Source: Metopolophium dirhodum
Taxonomy: Eukaryota; Arthropoda; Insecta; Hemiptera; Aphididae
NCBI RefSeq assembly: GCF_019925205.1
Contig: NC_083565.1
Coordinates: 22,534,241-22,598,240, forward strand
Length of the DNA: 64,000 nt
Direction of reading: 5' to 3'
Part shown: positions 29,401 through 38,924 of the stretch, piece by piece
Layout of the letters: each line of letters opens with the position of its first letter
Numbering within the stretch: the first letter of the stretch is position 1
Notes under the pieces: generated by a model
Seen by the model: the letters and a program-made list of their open reading frames with translations, nothing else
Databases searched by the model: none
What the model was told of the DNA's origin: nothing
Translations under genes and position numbers: made by a program

Positions 29401-32400
29401 CAATCACTGCAGCGCAGTCAGTATAATATATATAAGTACTCGTCTTGGAAAATTATCGGAATATTTAAACAAAAAACGTGCGTATATGCACCCCTTAAGA
29501 AAGAAAAGTTATAGAGACACACACCCCACGAACGTATCACAGATATCTAGACGTGTCTTAATACAGAGCAATGAACTATAATTCCATATACAATTTAAAA
29601 AGAGCTCGATAACCTTTATATTTTGGTACCTGTTTATTATTGGCTATAGTATAAATCTATATTAAATACTCATAATATTTTGATATTTTTTACCTCTGTT
29701 TAGTTTAAATTTACTTAGAATATAAAATCGTTATAGAATCTTAACAAAAACAACCGTAGAACAGCTATGTACAGTAACACGGACGATAAATAAACATCTT
29801 AATATCCCAACAATTGCAACTATTTCGACAATCTAGAGCGACACGGGTGGGCCGAGCGGTTAGGTTAGGTGTAACCTATCTGGTACTATCTGTATATTTT
29901 CCAATACTCGCAAAGTCAGAAAACGAACCATCAGATTCTTGTAAATAACTCGCCGATCGTTTGCACGAACGTTTCGAGTCAAAACGTCATAACCTCATAA
30001 CATAACACGGCGGGTGGCCCGACTTGGCGTACGCCGTGTGCCTGAGTCCTTCGTACGCGCATGTATGCGACGAAACAGATTTCGTAGTCGATCTCCGCTA
30101 TAGCACCGGATCCGGAAGGGAGAGCAAAGGGGGTCCCCCCCCTCAAACACCGTAGCTGCGTAGTACATTTTAGCCAGTGTTTTTCACTGCTGTGTCGTAT
30201 AGTAAACAGTCACCCCAGCTATATTTGCACATTTCCATTGAGTTTCAGTTAGGCATAAAAGGTGTTAAAAATATATACCAGGCTTCTTCATATTTGAATG
30301 GTATTTTAATTATCTACCTATATTTTTAGGATAAATCGTTGTAGTTTATGTTCAGTTTAGTGAAGTTAATGTCATTATTAAATATCGGGTACCTATTAAG
30401 TGTAGTAATTTATGGTACCAATGTAATTTGTAGTATATAAGTAAGTACTCCAGTCCGTAGTGGCGTGAACTTTTTTTGTTGATGAAGCGACCATAATTTA
30501 AAATAAGTGCCCACCCACACCAATATTGTACCCGTGTCAATGTGGGGGGCCCTCTATAACCCAAATAAGAGTACATGAAAGTACATAATTTATTCGTTAA
30601 CTATTTACGAGATCAGCAATAATATTCACCCCCACTTTTACATTATGCAGTTTCTTCGTAATATAGGCATATTCTCGCCCCGCTACTGAGGCCGAGGTTG
30701 TAAGATTTACAATTTACGATTTAATCGTTTCGCACTCCCCTCTCCAACCAAGAAAACTGAGCATCGGATCCCCCACTAGTATAGTGCTGTCCCTTCGTCG
30801 CGGTCTGTTATTATAATAGACGTGTGACACTATACGCCCACTCGCGGTGCACTCGCCCACACGTGGTATATATAGGTAATAGCTATACGTGTTATTACCT
30901 ATACCTAGGTACCTGGGTATACCTCGGCATCGCCATATGAGACGAGCGAAACTTATCCTCTTCGGGACGATGGTGTAATAATAATCGCGAGCGGCATGTG
31001 AAGACGCCGACAAAGCCGACGACCCCCGAATGTAGTATACGAGCGCGTGCACTGCAACAGGTGGGCGTGCTCCGGTTTTCAATTAAAACGTCGTAGGCAG
31101 GCGGGCGGGCGTTATAATATATTATTATGAGTTTGCGTAGTCTGACGTGCGCGCCACGTCGTCTGTTTATTGTCCGGCGCTGAGGATTTAATTCCAACAG
31201 CAAAATAATATTAATAGTATTATATTAATTAGGTATTATTATAACGTACTGTAACGATGTGAGAGTCCGCAAATTAATATCGTCGGTTCCGGGAGACGAA
31301 AATGTGAAAAAAAAATCCGAACGTTTCTCGCAGCAGACTTCGCGATTCGTCGTCCGTATAAAATATATTAAAATACGATATTCGTCATCGCATTAAATTG
31401 AAAAACCTGACCGCAGCTGCACCCTACGTCATGCAAATAATATACGAGTACGTTATCAAGGCGAGCGAGTCAACAATATATTTTCGTTTTTAACTCGTCG
31501 AGTTAATACAGGTAAAATTAGTTAGGTTGAAAAAAAATACCGAATACAGATAAGTGCTTTGAGTATACCTATATTTTATTATTAGGAACTTAAATTAATG
31601 GATTAAAAAAAATATAAACCGACTTGGTTTAAAAGATAAAATTTGACGTCTTCTAATAAATTGTACCGAAAATAGCATGCTATACCCGTCAGATGTATAA
31701 GGATTTCGATATTTTTCTTTTTTTTTTTGCGAAGAATGTGGCAATTGATTTCCGGCAAACCCTTTTTGCCAGTCACCGACCATCGACTAGGGGAATCTAT
31801 AAAGTCTCGGACTCACCAGACATATTTTTAACCATTTAATATATCAATAGTAAAGTTGTGCGACATTCTGTATTTTGATATTGATTGTAATTACAGCAAA
31901 TACTTTAATGTCTTGTTCATAATAGTAGTAAAAAATCGAAAATTGGAAATTTTCTGTTTTTTTTGTATAAGAGTTCTTTCGAAATTTTCTGGATGTCTAA
32001 TACTTCTTCAGCAAAATGATTGGGTTCCATCAAAATTTAACTTAACTGCAACCCCCCAAGCTCGTATTCCTAAAAAATTATATATTGTTAAAAACAAAAT
32101 TACAAAACATATTATACTAGGTATCGAAAGTTTTCATACTCGTTAGTAGTATAGAGTAACTTGCTATGTTTATAATTAGTTCCAAATATAATCGTTGATT
32201 AACTTAACGTTTTAACAATTATTTTTAATTTTTAACTCGCGTTAGCCCGTCTCCGCAGTCTTGCATAATACACATGCATGCATGATGGTGTACCGCCTAT
32301 ACCTAGGTACGTGTATCGCATAATATTGATTTTTGTATGTTTCGTATGTGTTTTCTTATGCTCATCGTCCCTCTGCCGACGACGCTGTAATAATAATATT

Positions 32401-32888
32401 ATAATACATTATACGAGTGGTGGTTTTCCTCGCGTCGCATAGAACATAGTATAATATTATATAGTTTTGGAAACAGCGAGCGAACGAAACGCATTTATAA
32501 CCATCACCGCGGTAACTATATTTTTTTATTCTCGCCACGGCCCATGGCGCCAAGCCATCGGACCACCACTGTATCATTACTCGCGCGGTCCTCCCGCCCC
32601 GCCCCGTCACCGGTCCTCCGCTCGCGGTCTTATAACATTGGTAACTATTACGTACACGCGTATATATGTAGGTACCCATGTAGTTGTATATAGCGGATGT
32701 ACCTTATGCGCATACCACGACCGCGTCCTCGGCGTCAGGGCACGCACATGAAAAACGTTACCGCTACGTCGTTATATTATTACCATTATTATTATTATTA
32801 TTATTATATATATTGTTCTTATTTTTTTGTAATATTTATTTCGGGGGATTTATAATGTCGGGTTTCCGCGCGGGGACCGGATGCTGTT

Positions 32889-32951
<63 letters not shown>

Positions 32952-34142
32952 TGTAGGTATGTAACGTGGGAAACATATACGTGTTGGTCGCCGACGGTAG
33001 ACTGGGCCGACGACGACGCCGCCGCCGAAGTAACAGCAACGGCAGCGGCGACGACAGTAGACACGACGATGATTATATGCAAATGAACGTGAAACGTAAA
33101 TACAAATGATAATGATATGTATGTATACAGGCACTGGGCGATTTTTTTTAACAGTAAACTTCAGTCTCTAGAAGTATTTGATCGAGTACTGAGTAGGTAT
33201 ATAATATATTATATTTTAGATAGTTCGAAGTCAAATTTACGAAACAAAATTTTTAGAAAAATTCTGCATCATTTGACTGATTTGTTGCTTCAAATAACGA
33301 CGGCATAAGTTTCGCAATGTTTCTGTGTGCACCCATTTTTATGTATAAAAATCTAATTTCGGACCAGTTATGAATTAAAAGTTTAAATTTTGTGGAGCAC
33401 CCCTATTAATACTCGCATAGTCACTCTGTAGTACTATACTCCGCTCATCCAAACTTAATAAATACTTCGGTATACCTGATTAAAATTAACTACAGCTCAT
33501 GAACTGTAGCAATACTTAATAATTATAATGACACATCCACGTACACATTATGTTGTAGCTACCTCATAAAAGGCAGTTTTTTTCGAAATCTTGTGATGAT
33601 GTATAACGGTACGCGTTCGAGTAGCTAAGAACAATATATAATAATGTTGCAATATGTTTGGATCGTTTGGGAAAGTTGAGTTTTTCATTAGTCAGGACTT
33701 ACATATATATTATAATATTACTTTACGTGCAGCGTAGTCGTCTACCGCACGTGGACCCTACACGACTCTATAATAATGGATTGTGTACACGCTTCGTTAT
33801 CTATTTCAAACGTCACAATTTCCGTGACTATATTTTATTAAAAACCGTGATCCGCGAGTTAAAAAAAAAAAAAAAAGTCTCAGGACTGAAATCCTACAAC
33901 TGTCGTATAGGTGCACATAACATAAATACGTTTGCGACGTATAGAAAGCGCTTAAAATTAAATTTCGAGCGTGATTTGCTGGTCTCCGGCGCAGTATCAT
34001 AATAACATGCTTATTGGTATCGTCGTAGTATAGTCGTTATTATGACGCCTCGGTGAAATATATAATAATAATATTATTAAATTATGCTAATTTCGTTTTT
34101 TTGTGCATTTTTGCAGACGGACGTCGTGAAAGCGACATGTGA
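7479..34142 (+). CDS. dysf: Dysfusion-like bHLH-PAS transcription factor (5'-partial, six exons joined)
   Basis: Joined exons 7479-7664, 8248-8432, 12117-12223, 12630-12786, 28159-29378 and 34117-34142 give one open frame of 1,881 nt: 626 residues plus stop. All junctions are GT/AG and phase-compatible. Residues 1-105 are the second half of PAS-A with its linker, about 109-200 are PAS-B and its C-terminal strands (GFSRSELQG at 130-138, WLWIHC at 183-188), and about 230-618 are low-complexity Q/H/P/G/A/S sequence typical of an activation region. In flies this family forms a heterodimer with Tango/ARNT, binds DNA through bHLH and controls tracheal fusion and leg-joint genes; vertebrate NPAS4 is the nearest relative. 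Here the start codon, bHLH and first part of PAS-A are missing from the window rather than broken. The family call rests on recognising the PAS sequences. The exon chain is secure except for the last junction. Confidence 0.85.
8248..8432 (+). CDS. dysf: dysf exon: end of PAS-A, linker and start of PAS-B
   Basis: The exon is 185 nt. The acceptor is tttgtccgccag and the donor AT|gtatgt, leaving two bases of an Ile codon. It encodes residues 63-123 of the window protein. VVLVQGHYLSYLPL closes PAS-A, a short linker contains MPETREAVVQGSTT, and TAIHSMDMKFIHVDK opens PAS-B with the first beta strand that is conserved across bHLH-PAS proteins. The intron before it is 583 nt. Open reading continues only 17 nt past the donor to a TAA, which supports the splice. 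Confidence 0.9.
8701..8721. repeat. (TGC)n microsatellite
   Basis: Seven TGC units in a dysf intron. Confidence 0.85.
9664..9690. repeat. (CGT)n microsatellite
   Basis: A GTC/CGT triplet run in a dysf intron that produces an Arg-rich spurious frame. Confidence 0.85.
10006..10068. repeat. Local direct duplication, left copy
   Basis: The block aligns without gaps to 10291-10353 (offset 285). Shared landmarks are ggtcgtcgccatacgcacgt and acagagtgtttca followed by ctcggcgtgt. Confidence 0.75.
10291..10353. repeat. Local direct duplication, right copy
   Basis: This is the partner of 10006-10068, inside the same dysf intron. Substitutions are scattered with no indels in the core. Confidence 0.75.
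12117..12223 (+). CDS. dysf: dysf exon: PAS-B core
   Basis: The exon is 107 nt. It follows a strong pyrimidine tract (attgttttctttccag) and ends before gtgagta. It enters in phase 2, completing ATA (Ile), and leaves in phase 1. The reading is GEFHLGFSRSELQGVSWYQ followed by a helix with WECMREAQSKHRL. The GxSRxELxGxSWYxLLH pattern is diagnostic of PAS-B in bHLH-PAS factors. Other frames through the exon look like proteins only by chance. Confidence 0.88.
12630..12786 (+). CDS. dysf: dysf exon: PAS-B C-terminal strands
   Basis: The exon is 157 nt. The acceptor is gttggttgtatatatacag and the donor is AC|gtaagt. The reading begins ITQSEQDRSCILLARVQ and continues with GDWLWIHCVLQVKD, the antiparallel strands that complete PAS-B (PAC region). 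It then ends PVIVSTNQVLT, where the family shows a conserved (V/I)xxTNQxL segment. It enters in phase 1 and leaves in phase 2. The next exon is 15.4 kb away. Confidence 0.88.
13084..13339. mobile_element. MITE with CACCAAG-type terminal inverted repeats, copy 1
   Basis: The left end carries TTCACCAAGAATACTCACCC (13093-13112). The reverse complement of the right end reads TTCACCAAGCATGATCACCC, so both ends form imperfect inverted repeats around a 256-bp AT-rich body. TA dinucleotides flank both ends, as in Tc1/mariner-type insertions. It is inside the 15-kb dysf intron. Confidence 0.6.
14431..14459. repeat. (TA)n microsatellite
   Basis: A pure TA run. Similar runs lie at 14225-14250 and 17613-17632. 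Confidence 0.9.
14675..14704. repeat. (ACGG)n tetranucleotide repeat
   Basis: About seven ACGG units with one GGAT interruption in the large dysf intron. Confidence 0.85.
20791..20812. repeat. (TC)n microsatellite
   Basis: A pyrimidine dinucleotide run followed by tgtgtg and a second short TC run to about 20827. Confidence 0.85.
21049..21363. mobile_element. MITE of the same CACCAAG family, copy 2
   Basis: The right end in reverse complement reads TACAGAGTGATTCACCAAGC. The left end (tacaggatcgtcatcgacca, then ttcacctccatttta) is a diverged version of it. The length is about 315 bp, with TA at both borders. It shares ends with the element at 13084. Confidence 0.5.
28159..29378 (+). CDS. dysf: dysf large exon: PAS-B tail and Gln/His-rich C-terminal region
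   Basis: The exon is 1,220 nt, strikingly GC-rich against AT-rich flanks. It starts after gtctgacgcag and ends G|gtaagc. The first residues (DQEAAVMRANSWLYHYYMVQ) are the conserved end of the Dysf/NPAS4 PAS-B region. The remainder is low complexity: a Q/H tract at window-protein residues 291-316 (nt 28394-28471), Ala/Thr-rich and Gly/Ser-rich blocks, and two His runs (about 29047-29073 and 29113-29141). Acidic/aromatic islands such as PVDYSIHSPEQTPPLKIEDG and STFTFDWPGEQYVPNVHEVL look like activation or cofactor motifs; that is inference. GC richness leaves long meaningless open frames on both strands here. Confidence 0.88.
28394..28471 (+). repeat. dysf: Coding CAG/CAC tract (Gln/His)
   Basis: An imperfect CAG/CAA/CAC triplet array inside the large dysf exon encoding an alternating His/Gln tract of 26 residues. 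Synonymous CAA interruptions are present. Confidence 0.9.
29379..29581 (+). other. dysf: Possible alternative read-through C-terminus of dysf
   Basis: The reading frame of the large exon continues without a stop through the donor site to TAA at 29579-29581, adding about 67 residues rich in Ser, Arg and Lys. An AATAAA lies downstream at 29789-29794. If the donor is skipped, this would be a composite terminal exon. The base composition falls to the intronic level right after the donor, so the open frame may be chance. Confidence 0.25.
29789..29794 (+). terminator. Candidate intronic polyadenylation signal AATAAA
   Basis: An exact AATAAA lies about 210 nt after the read-through stop at 29581. 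It could end a short dysf transcript. The hexamer is common in AT-rich DNA, so it is only supportive. Confidence 0.2.
32893..32947. repeat. (GT)n microsatellite, 27 units
   Basis: An uninterrupted GT run in the last dysf intron, one of the two longest in the window. Confidence 0.95.
34117..34142 (+). CDS. dysf: dysf putative terminal coding exon
   Basis: The sequence tttttttgtgcatttttgcag is an excellent acceptor. Joined to the single G left by the large exon, it gives DGRRESDM and then TGA. The phase match and acceptor quality support it, but only eight residues are added and no conserved sequence is recognised. One intervening exon could change the frame. Alternative readings of this stretch are discussed under findings. 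The 3'UTR would begin at 34143. Confidence 0.45.
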
Positions 34143-35435
34143 CGAGCGGACTCGAGGACTGCTACAACGAGGGATCATCGCCGTCGTCGACCTTGCGGGA
34201 CCACCACCGCCGCCGTCGCGGCGCAGTGCTATTTTTTCGTCTCGTCCGCGAAACCATAAAAACACAAACGTTTTTTTATTCCCCTCTCGGCAAAACGTAC
34301 ATAATAACATACGTCGAGACGATATTATATCGTACAAACGGTGTTTACTCTCAAATGCAGCCGACCATCGTACCTAGGTTAGCGTACTATATTAGCGGTG
34401 GCGGACGCCTTGTACGTAATATATTATAACTGCATTCTGTGCAGCATAATATACGTGTCGTATACAGGGTGATTATTTTAATGCGAATTCTTAGGAATCG
34501 CATAAAAAAAAAATTAATAGTACGCGAGAAACGTAAAACTGCAGTTACCTACATTATAATAATATGCAGTTATGTGCGCTTTAAGAAGCGCGTTTTCATG
34601 AAAAAAAAAATCGTTTTTTAATTCCTTATACATTTCCCTACACCTGTGGTTGCGCCTGTTTCGCGATATATAAAAGAATCACTTTCCCCGTCATCGAGAG
34701 ATCCGACGTAAATCGTTCTGTCCCGGTAAATACGTTTATAGGTATTTATATAGTTTAGAAAATTGTATATTATAACATAGTTATTATATTGTATTATTAT
34801 ATTTTTAGTGTCCGTGAGTACCTGCGTGTATGGGCCACGTGACTCGCGTTACAATATTATTATATTGTACAGACTTATTATAATAGAATGAATAATTGTA
34901 AAAAAACACACATTATTGTTGATCGCCTGTTCGATTCTCATACTTTACATACCTACGTAATATTATATTAGATTATATTTATCCACCAAGCTGCGCCTGT
35001 GATCTCTGTTTTTAGACCATTTTCGTAGGAAAAGCCTAACAGTGTAATGTCTATATTATTATGTCATATCGTATAAAATCGTATCATAAGTAATATTATA
35101 TAATATAATTATTATTGTTTAGTTAATTATGATTAAGTATATTATGAATTATTTACTATAATAATGTTTGGTATAGTCGTCGACCGTCGTCGTCGTGTTA
35201 CAATATATTTTCAACGGAACCGTTTCCCGTCCATATTATTTTTGTTTTATTATTTTTATCATTATAATTATACTGTATAATAGTATAGGTATATCGAATT
35301 TGTTGATTTTTTTTTAAATATATTTTTTTGTATTCGTCAAACATATTTTTATACGTATATATACTATACACATGTTTTCAACACGTGTATTATACATATT
35401 ATGTGTGTATCAATCGTCGTGTGCGTAAAAATAAA
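34143..35435 (+). other. dysf: Probable dysf 3'UTR
   Basis: The stretch has no open frame that I can support. If 34117-34142 is the last coding exon, this is the 3'UTR. The first AATAAA seen on the plus strand is at 35430-35435, with others at 35813-35818 and just beyond, so the UTR would be about 1.3-1.7 kb. It contains a tacagggtg-type repeat end near 34465. Confidence 0.3.
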
Positions 35436-35803
35436 TTATTCCAACTTAGGCGCATAAGTATAATTATACGATAATATTATGATTACGGCTGGCCAAGTGC
35501 AATTATTATTTAAAGGTACGCGCGCGTAACGTTTTATATTGTACTTTTATCGATAATATTTTATTATTATGTTATAAATTATAATATAATATGCGTGTGA
35601 CATCATATTATTAGCCAATGTTATTACTCTTGTTATTATAATATTATTATTGTTCATTATTACATATTTTTTTAGCAATTTGTAAATTTTCGCGTGTAAA
35701 AAGACAACCAAAAACACTATTTTAATCAATCAATGTATACTATATATAGTTTATTAAACTGTAAACACCACGTGTACAGGTATATATTATAATATTATTA
35801 TAT

Positions 35804-36035
35804 AGTTGTGGAAATAAATGGCGAAAAGCGAATCAGTCAGAAGAAAATAAATAAACTGTCTTCGTTTGTATTCCCTTTTTACGCTCGTGAACCTGGTTAC
35901 ATGAACCATGTACCTACCTATTATACCAGCAGCAATTACAGCTGGTAATTATCTATGGGCCGGTTGATGCGGTTATCGATGCGAGTCGTCTCATCCGACG
36001 GAGCTGTACACACACAACAAATAGCCGTTATACTT
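35804..36035. repeat. Duplicated block, copy 1
   Basis: It starts gtggaaataaa, continues with gcgaatc and gaagaaaa motifs, and ends with a highly conserved core at 35961-36009. The core is 48/49 identical to 37437-37485. The rest of the block is diverged with indels. Confidence 0.75.
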
Positions 36036-36275
36036 AGGTATATATTATATGTATACCTATTACCTTTAGTAAAGCTGCGGTTAATTTGCACAAAATATTT
36101 ACGACATTTTTTAGGATTTTGTTGTTCGGGAAAAGGAGCCTAAAATGTTTTCAAAACAATATATTAAATTAGGTAGGTACATATTTATAAAACGCATTAG
36201 TATATTATTAAGGTATATTATATATTATTATTATTGTTATTATTAACGATGTCATAATATTATGTTACATTAGAT

Positions 36276-36664
36276 CAGGGGTCGGAAATAGGCGGCCCGC
36301 GGGCCATGTCCGGCCCGCGGAAGGAAAAAAAAAGGATCGCCAAAAATTTTCTTAATTTTCCTATATTTCCTATGCATCACTCCCCCCACCCTTCATAACA
36401 AAAATTAAACTAATATTGAAATCGATTTTATGAGGCGCTTAGACAATAATAACGGTTTATCATTATCTGTGTTGTTGTTGAACGTGCCGCAGTAATAATG
36501 TATTACTTTATAAATAATTAAATATTAAATACTTTGTCTTAAAATGTGTTTTTAATACAAACATAAATACATTAATGATAAAATTATGTTTAAGATTTTT
36601 TTGGCCCTCGAAATTTTTTTTTTTAAATATCTGGCCCGCCATATAAATTAATTGCCGACCCCTG
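36276..36664. mobile_element. hAT-type MITE with 8-bp target site duplication
   Basis: The 389-bp element begins CAGGGGTCGGAAATAGGCGG and ends GCCGACCCCTG, terminal inverted repeats of the hAT CAGGGGTCGG type. It is flanked on both sides by the exact 8-bp duplication cattagat (36268-36275 and 36665-36672), the hAT signature. GGCCCGC subterminal motifs occur inside both ends. The interior is AT-rich without a transposase frame, so it is non-autonomous. Confidence 0.9.
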
Positions 36665-37293
36665 CATTAGATGTTACACGCATTCGGTTGACCAACAATT
36701 AATGCAAATTATAAAGTAGTTTTTGTTTATCAAACCGAATATGATTCAGAAAGCTAAATTAAAATAGAAATATATTGGTTGGCATTTACCTTTAAATCCA
36801 CCACTGACAACATGTGATAAAATTTTCACCTTAATTTTTGGAATACGTTTGTAATTTGCATTATAACAGTTAATAAAAAGTATGAGTTCAACCAAAATTC
36901 AAATCGATTATCGTTTCGATAGTAGAGTATAAGATATTGAGATGTAGCGCGAGAACCTATAATGACACAGAAGAGTTCGCTTTAAATACTAAGCGGTTAC
37001 TTAACTAACCCATTCACACCACCCTACAGTAGATGACAATAATGCGTTCGAAGAACAAAATATAAAATATAATGATAATAATAAGTGTACATTATTTTTG
37101 GCAACAATATAATTTTAAAACACTTAATGATTTTTACCTATTTTTACACGATATATATTTTGAGAAAGAGTTAGTACTTATATAATTATATTACTTTGGC
37201 TTGGTTTTATCTATATAGTTTAAAGTAATACCTATTTAGGAGGAAAAGTCCCAGCTATTACTGCAATACTACGTCACACAATAATTATAATAC

Positions 37294-37515
37294 TGTCGTG
37301 GAAATAAAATATGTCTAAATGCGAATCGGTCGGAAGAAAAGATAAATACACCGTCGTGGATTTTATTCGCTTTCACGCGCATGGACCAGAATACCAGCTT
37401 CAGCTGGTAGGCATACACCAATAGATACCCGTAACCCGGTCGATGCGGTTATCGATGCGAGTCGTCTCATCCGACGGAGCTGTACGCGCACAACGAATGG
37501 CCGTTATAGGCATTA
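37294..37515. repeat. Duplicated block, copy 2
   Basis: It lies in the same orientation as 35804-36035, with cores 1,476 bp apart. Shared landmarks in the same order are gtggaaataaa, gcgaatc, an agctggta segment, and the core containing gatgcggttatcgatgcgag. The hAT MITE at 36276 lies between the copies. Confidence 0.75.
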
Positions 37516-37621
37516 AAATTAATATTATGTAAGTATACCTACCCACAATGATATTATAATATTATTATTTGTGTGTAATACCTATCGCCGTCGGTCGTCG
37601 GTGGTCGGCCCGGTGTATTTA

Positions 37622-37623
<2 letters not shown>

Positions 37624-37663
<40 letters not shown>
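37624..37663. repeat. (ATT)n microsatellite
   Basis: Thirteen ATT units in intergenic DNA. Shorter copies lie at 5288 and 32784. Confidence 0.9.
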
Positions 37664-37664
<1 letters not shown>

Positions 37665-38111
37665 GTCCCGGACCCGTGACGTGCGGTGTGCCGAGCCGGA
37701 CCGGTAATTACAATAATTATAATCGTCGCCTCGTTCACGACAACTGCAGCAGTGAGTAATAATAATAATATTATTTCGGTGATTTGTCAAATACCGGTGG
37801 TATGGTGTGGTGTGCACGTCGTTATTACGATAATATTACTACAGCAACGGACAACTATAAATGCGGTCTTTCGGATTCTCTCCGGCCGTTCGGTGGAGGG
37901 GGGGGGGGGGTTAATGGCGTTCGTGAGACCGATAAACAAACAATCCGTGGCATTAAATTATTTTTAATACCACCGTAATAGGTACGTATAGGTACAATAT
38001 AATTATAATAATAATAATAATATAATATAATAAATGAATAAAACGGGATCGCGCGCGACGTGTGACGTCTCCGAGTCGCGATAAAGATTATAATATAATA
38101 TTATTATTATT

Positions 38112-38264
38112 ATGAACCCATTAATGACTCCGACCAGTGGCCCGGTGGAGACGGAAAATGCGTATACACCTACCCGGTATAAACAGGAGAAGGACGTAGA
38201 AGAAGTATTCGATCGGAATATCGAACGAGTAGTTTTAATGTTCTACCGCACACTTTTACCATAG
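38112..38264 (+). CDS. Short open frame of 50 codons, unknown
   Basis: ATG at 38112 follows an (ATT)-rich leader. The reading starts MNPLMTPTSGPVETENAYTP and ends at TAG 38262-38264. It contains an acidic/basic helix-like stretch (KQEKDVEEVFDRNIERVV). It resembles nothing I recognise. Possible donors inside it would mostly leave phase 0 or 2, which do not fit the simplest join to 39574. It could be a first exon, an upstream ORF or chance. Confidence 0.2.
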   Translation: MNPLMTPTSGPVETENAYTPTRYKQEKDVEEVFDRNIERVVLMFYRTLLP

Positions 38265-38730
38265 TATGTAACACTTACTAATAGTAATATTAATAATAAT
38301 AATAATATTATATAGTAGCATTAATATTAAGGCGCCGGGTACGACGGCACAATACTGTTGCGACGTCGTGATAATATAAAATATATTATGTCGGCACGTG
38401 CAGCCGAAGCCGGGATTTCTAAAAGAGGGAGGGGGGCCCGTTAAAAAAATCTTTAAAAAAAAAATTAAATCCTTATTGTTTACACTACAAAGACGTATTC
38501 ATACAATTTTTTTTTTACGGTGCAGTGCAAAGTCTACTTACCTAGACACTTACCAGCTGGGGGCACCCACTCACCCACCATAATTTATCGTCGTGCGAGT
38601 ATTAAGTATGAATCATACAATATTACATATTTTACATTACAAATATTTATGTATTTTTTTTTTTCATTAACTAACACGCCGCAACTTAGGCCATTGGGTG
38701 GTTTTTAACTGCGGGGGGGGGAGGGTACTG

Positions 38731-38924
38731 TAGGGTTAGTAAGCACGTGTGTTTTGGTTCGGCAGAATTATCAAGTGGGCACCCGTAGATATCTGCCATG
38801 CCCGGGTGGGGGATGGCGGCCTCTCTCTCCAGACACCGTGACTGCTCGAAGAGAAGTGCCGCCCGTGGCCGAGGTTCGAACCGGCGACGGTGCGCGTCGC
38901 AACCGACTCGGCCACTCCGTTCCC
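38731..38924 (-). mobile_element. tRNA-derived SINE
   Basis: On the minus strand an RNA polymerase III A box (TGGCCGAGTCGG, 38914-38903) is followed 20 nt later by a perfect B box (GGTTCGAACC, 38882-38873), as in a Leu/Ser-type tRNA head. A non-tRNA body follows (GGCATGGCAGATATCTACGG and on to the CACACGTG region). The tRNA part cannot form a full functional cloverleaf continuing into the body, so it is a SINE rather than a tRNA gene. The 3' border is approximate. Confidence 0.7.

Larger units (their letters stand above)
29582..34116 (+). other. Remainder of the last dysf intron
   Basis: It holds a weak tRNA-like patch around 29850-30050, a long (TG)n at 32893-32947 and an inverted pair of tacag-type repeat ends near 33127 and 33427. 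Between these it is AT-rich with no supported coding exon. The 96-codon frame at 31856-32146 resembles nothing I know. Confidence 0.55.

Noticed and set aside
28643..29407. 254-codon minus-strand open frame over the same exon
   Set aside because: It is an antisense shadow of GC-rich coding sequence with low-complexity Arg/Val/Gly composition and no splice or family support.
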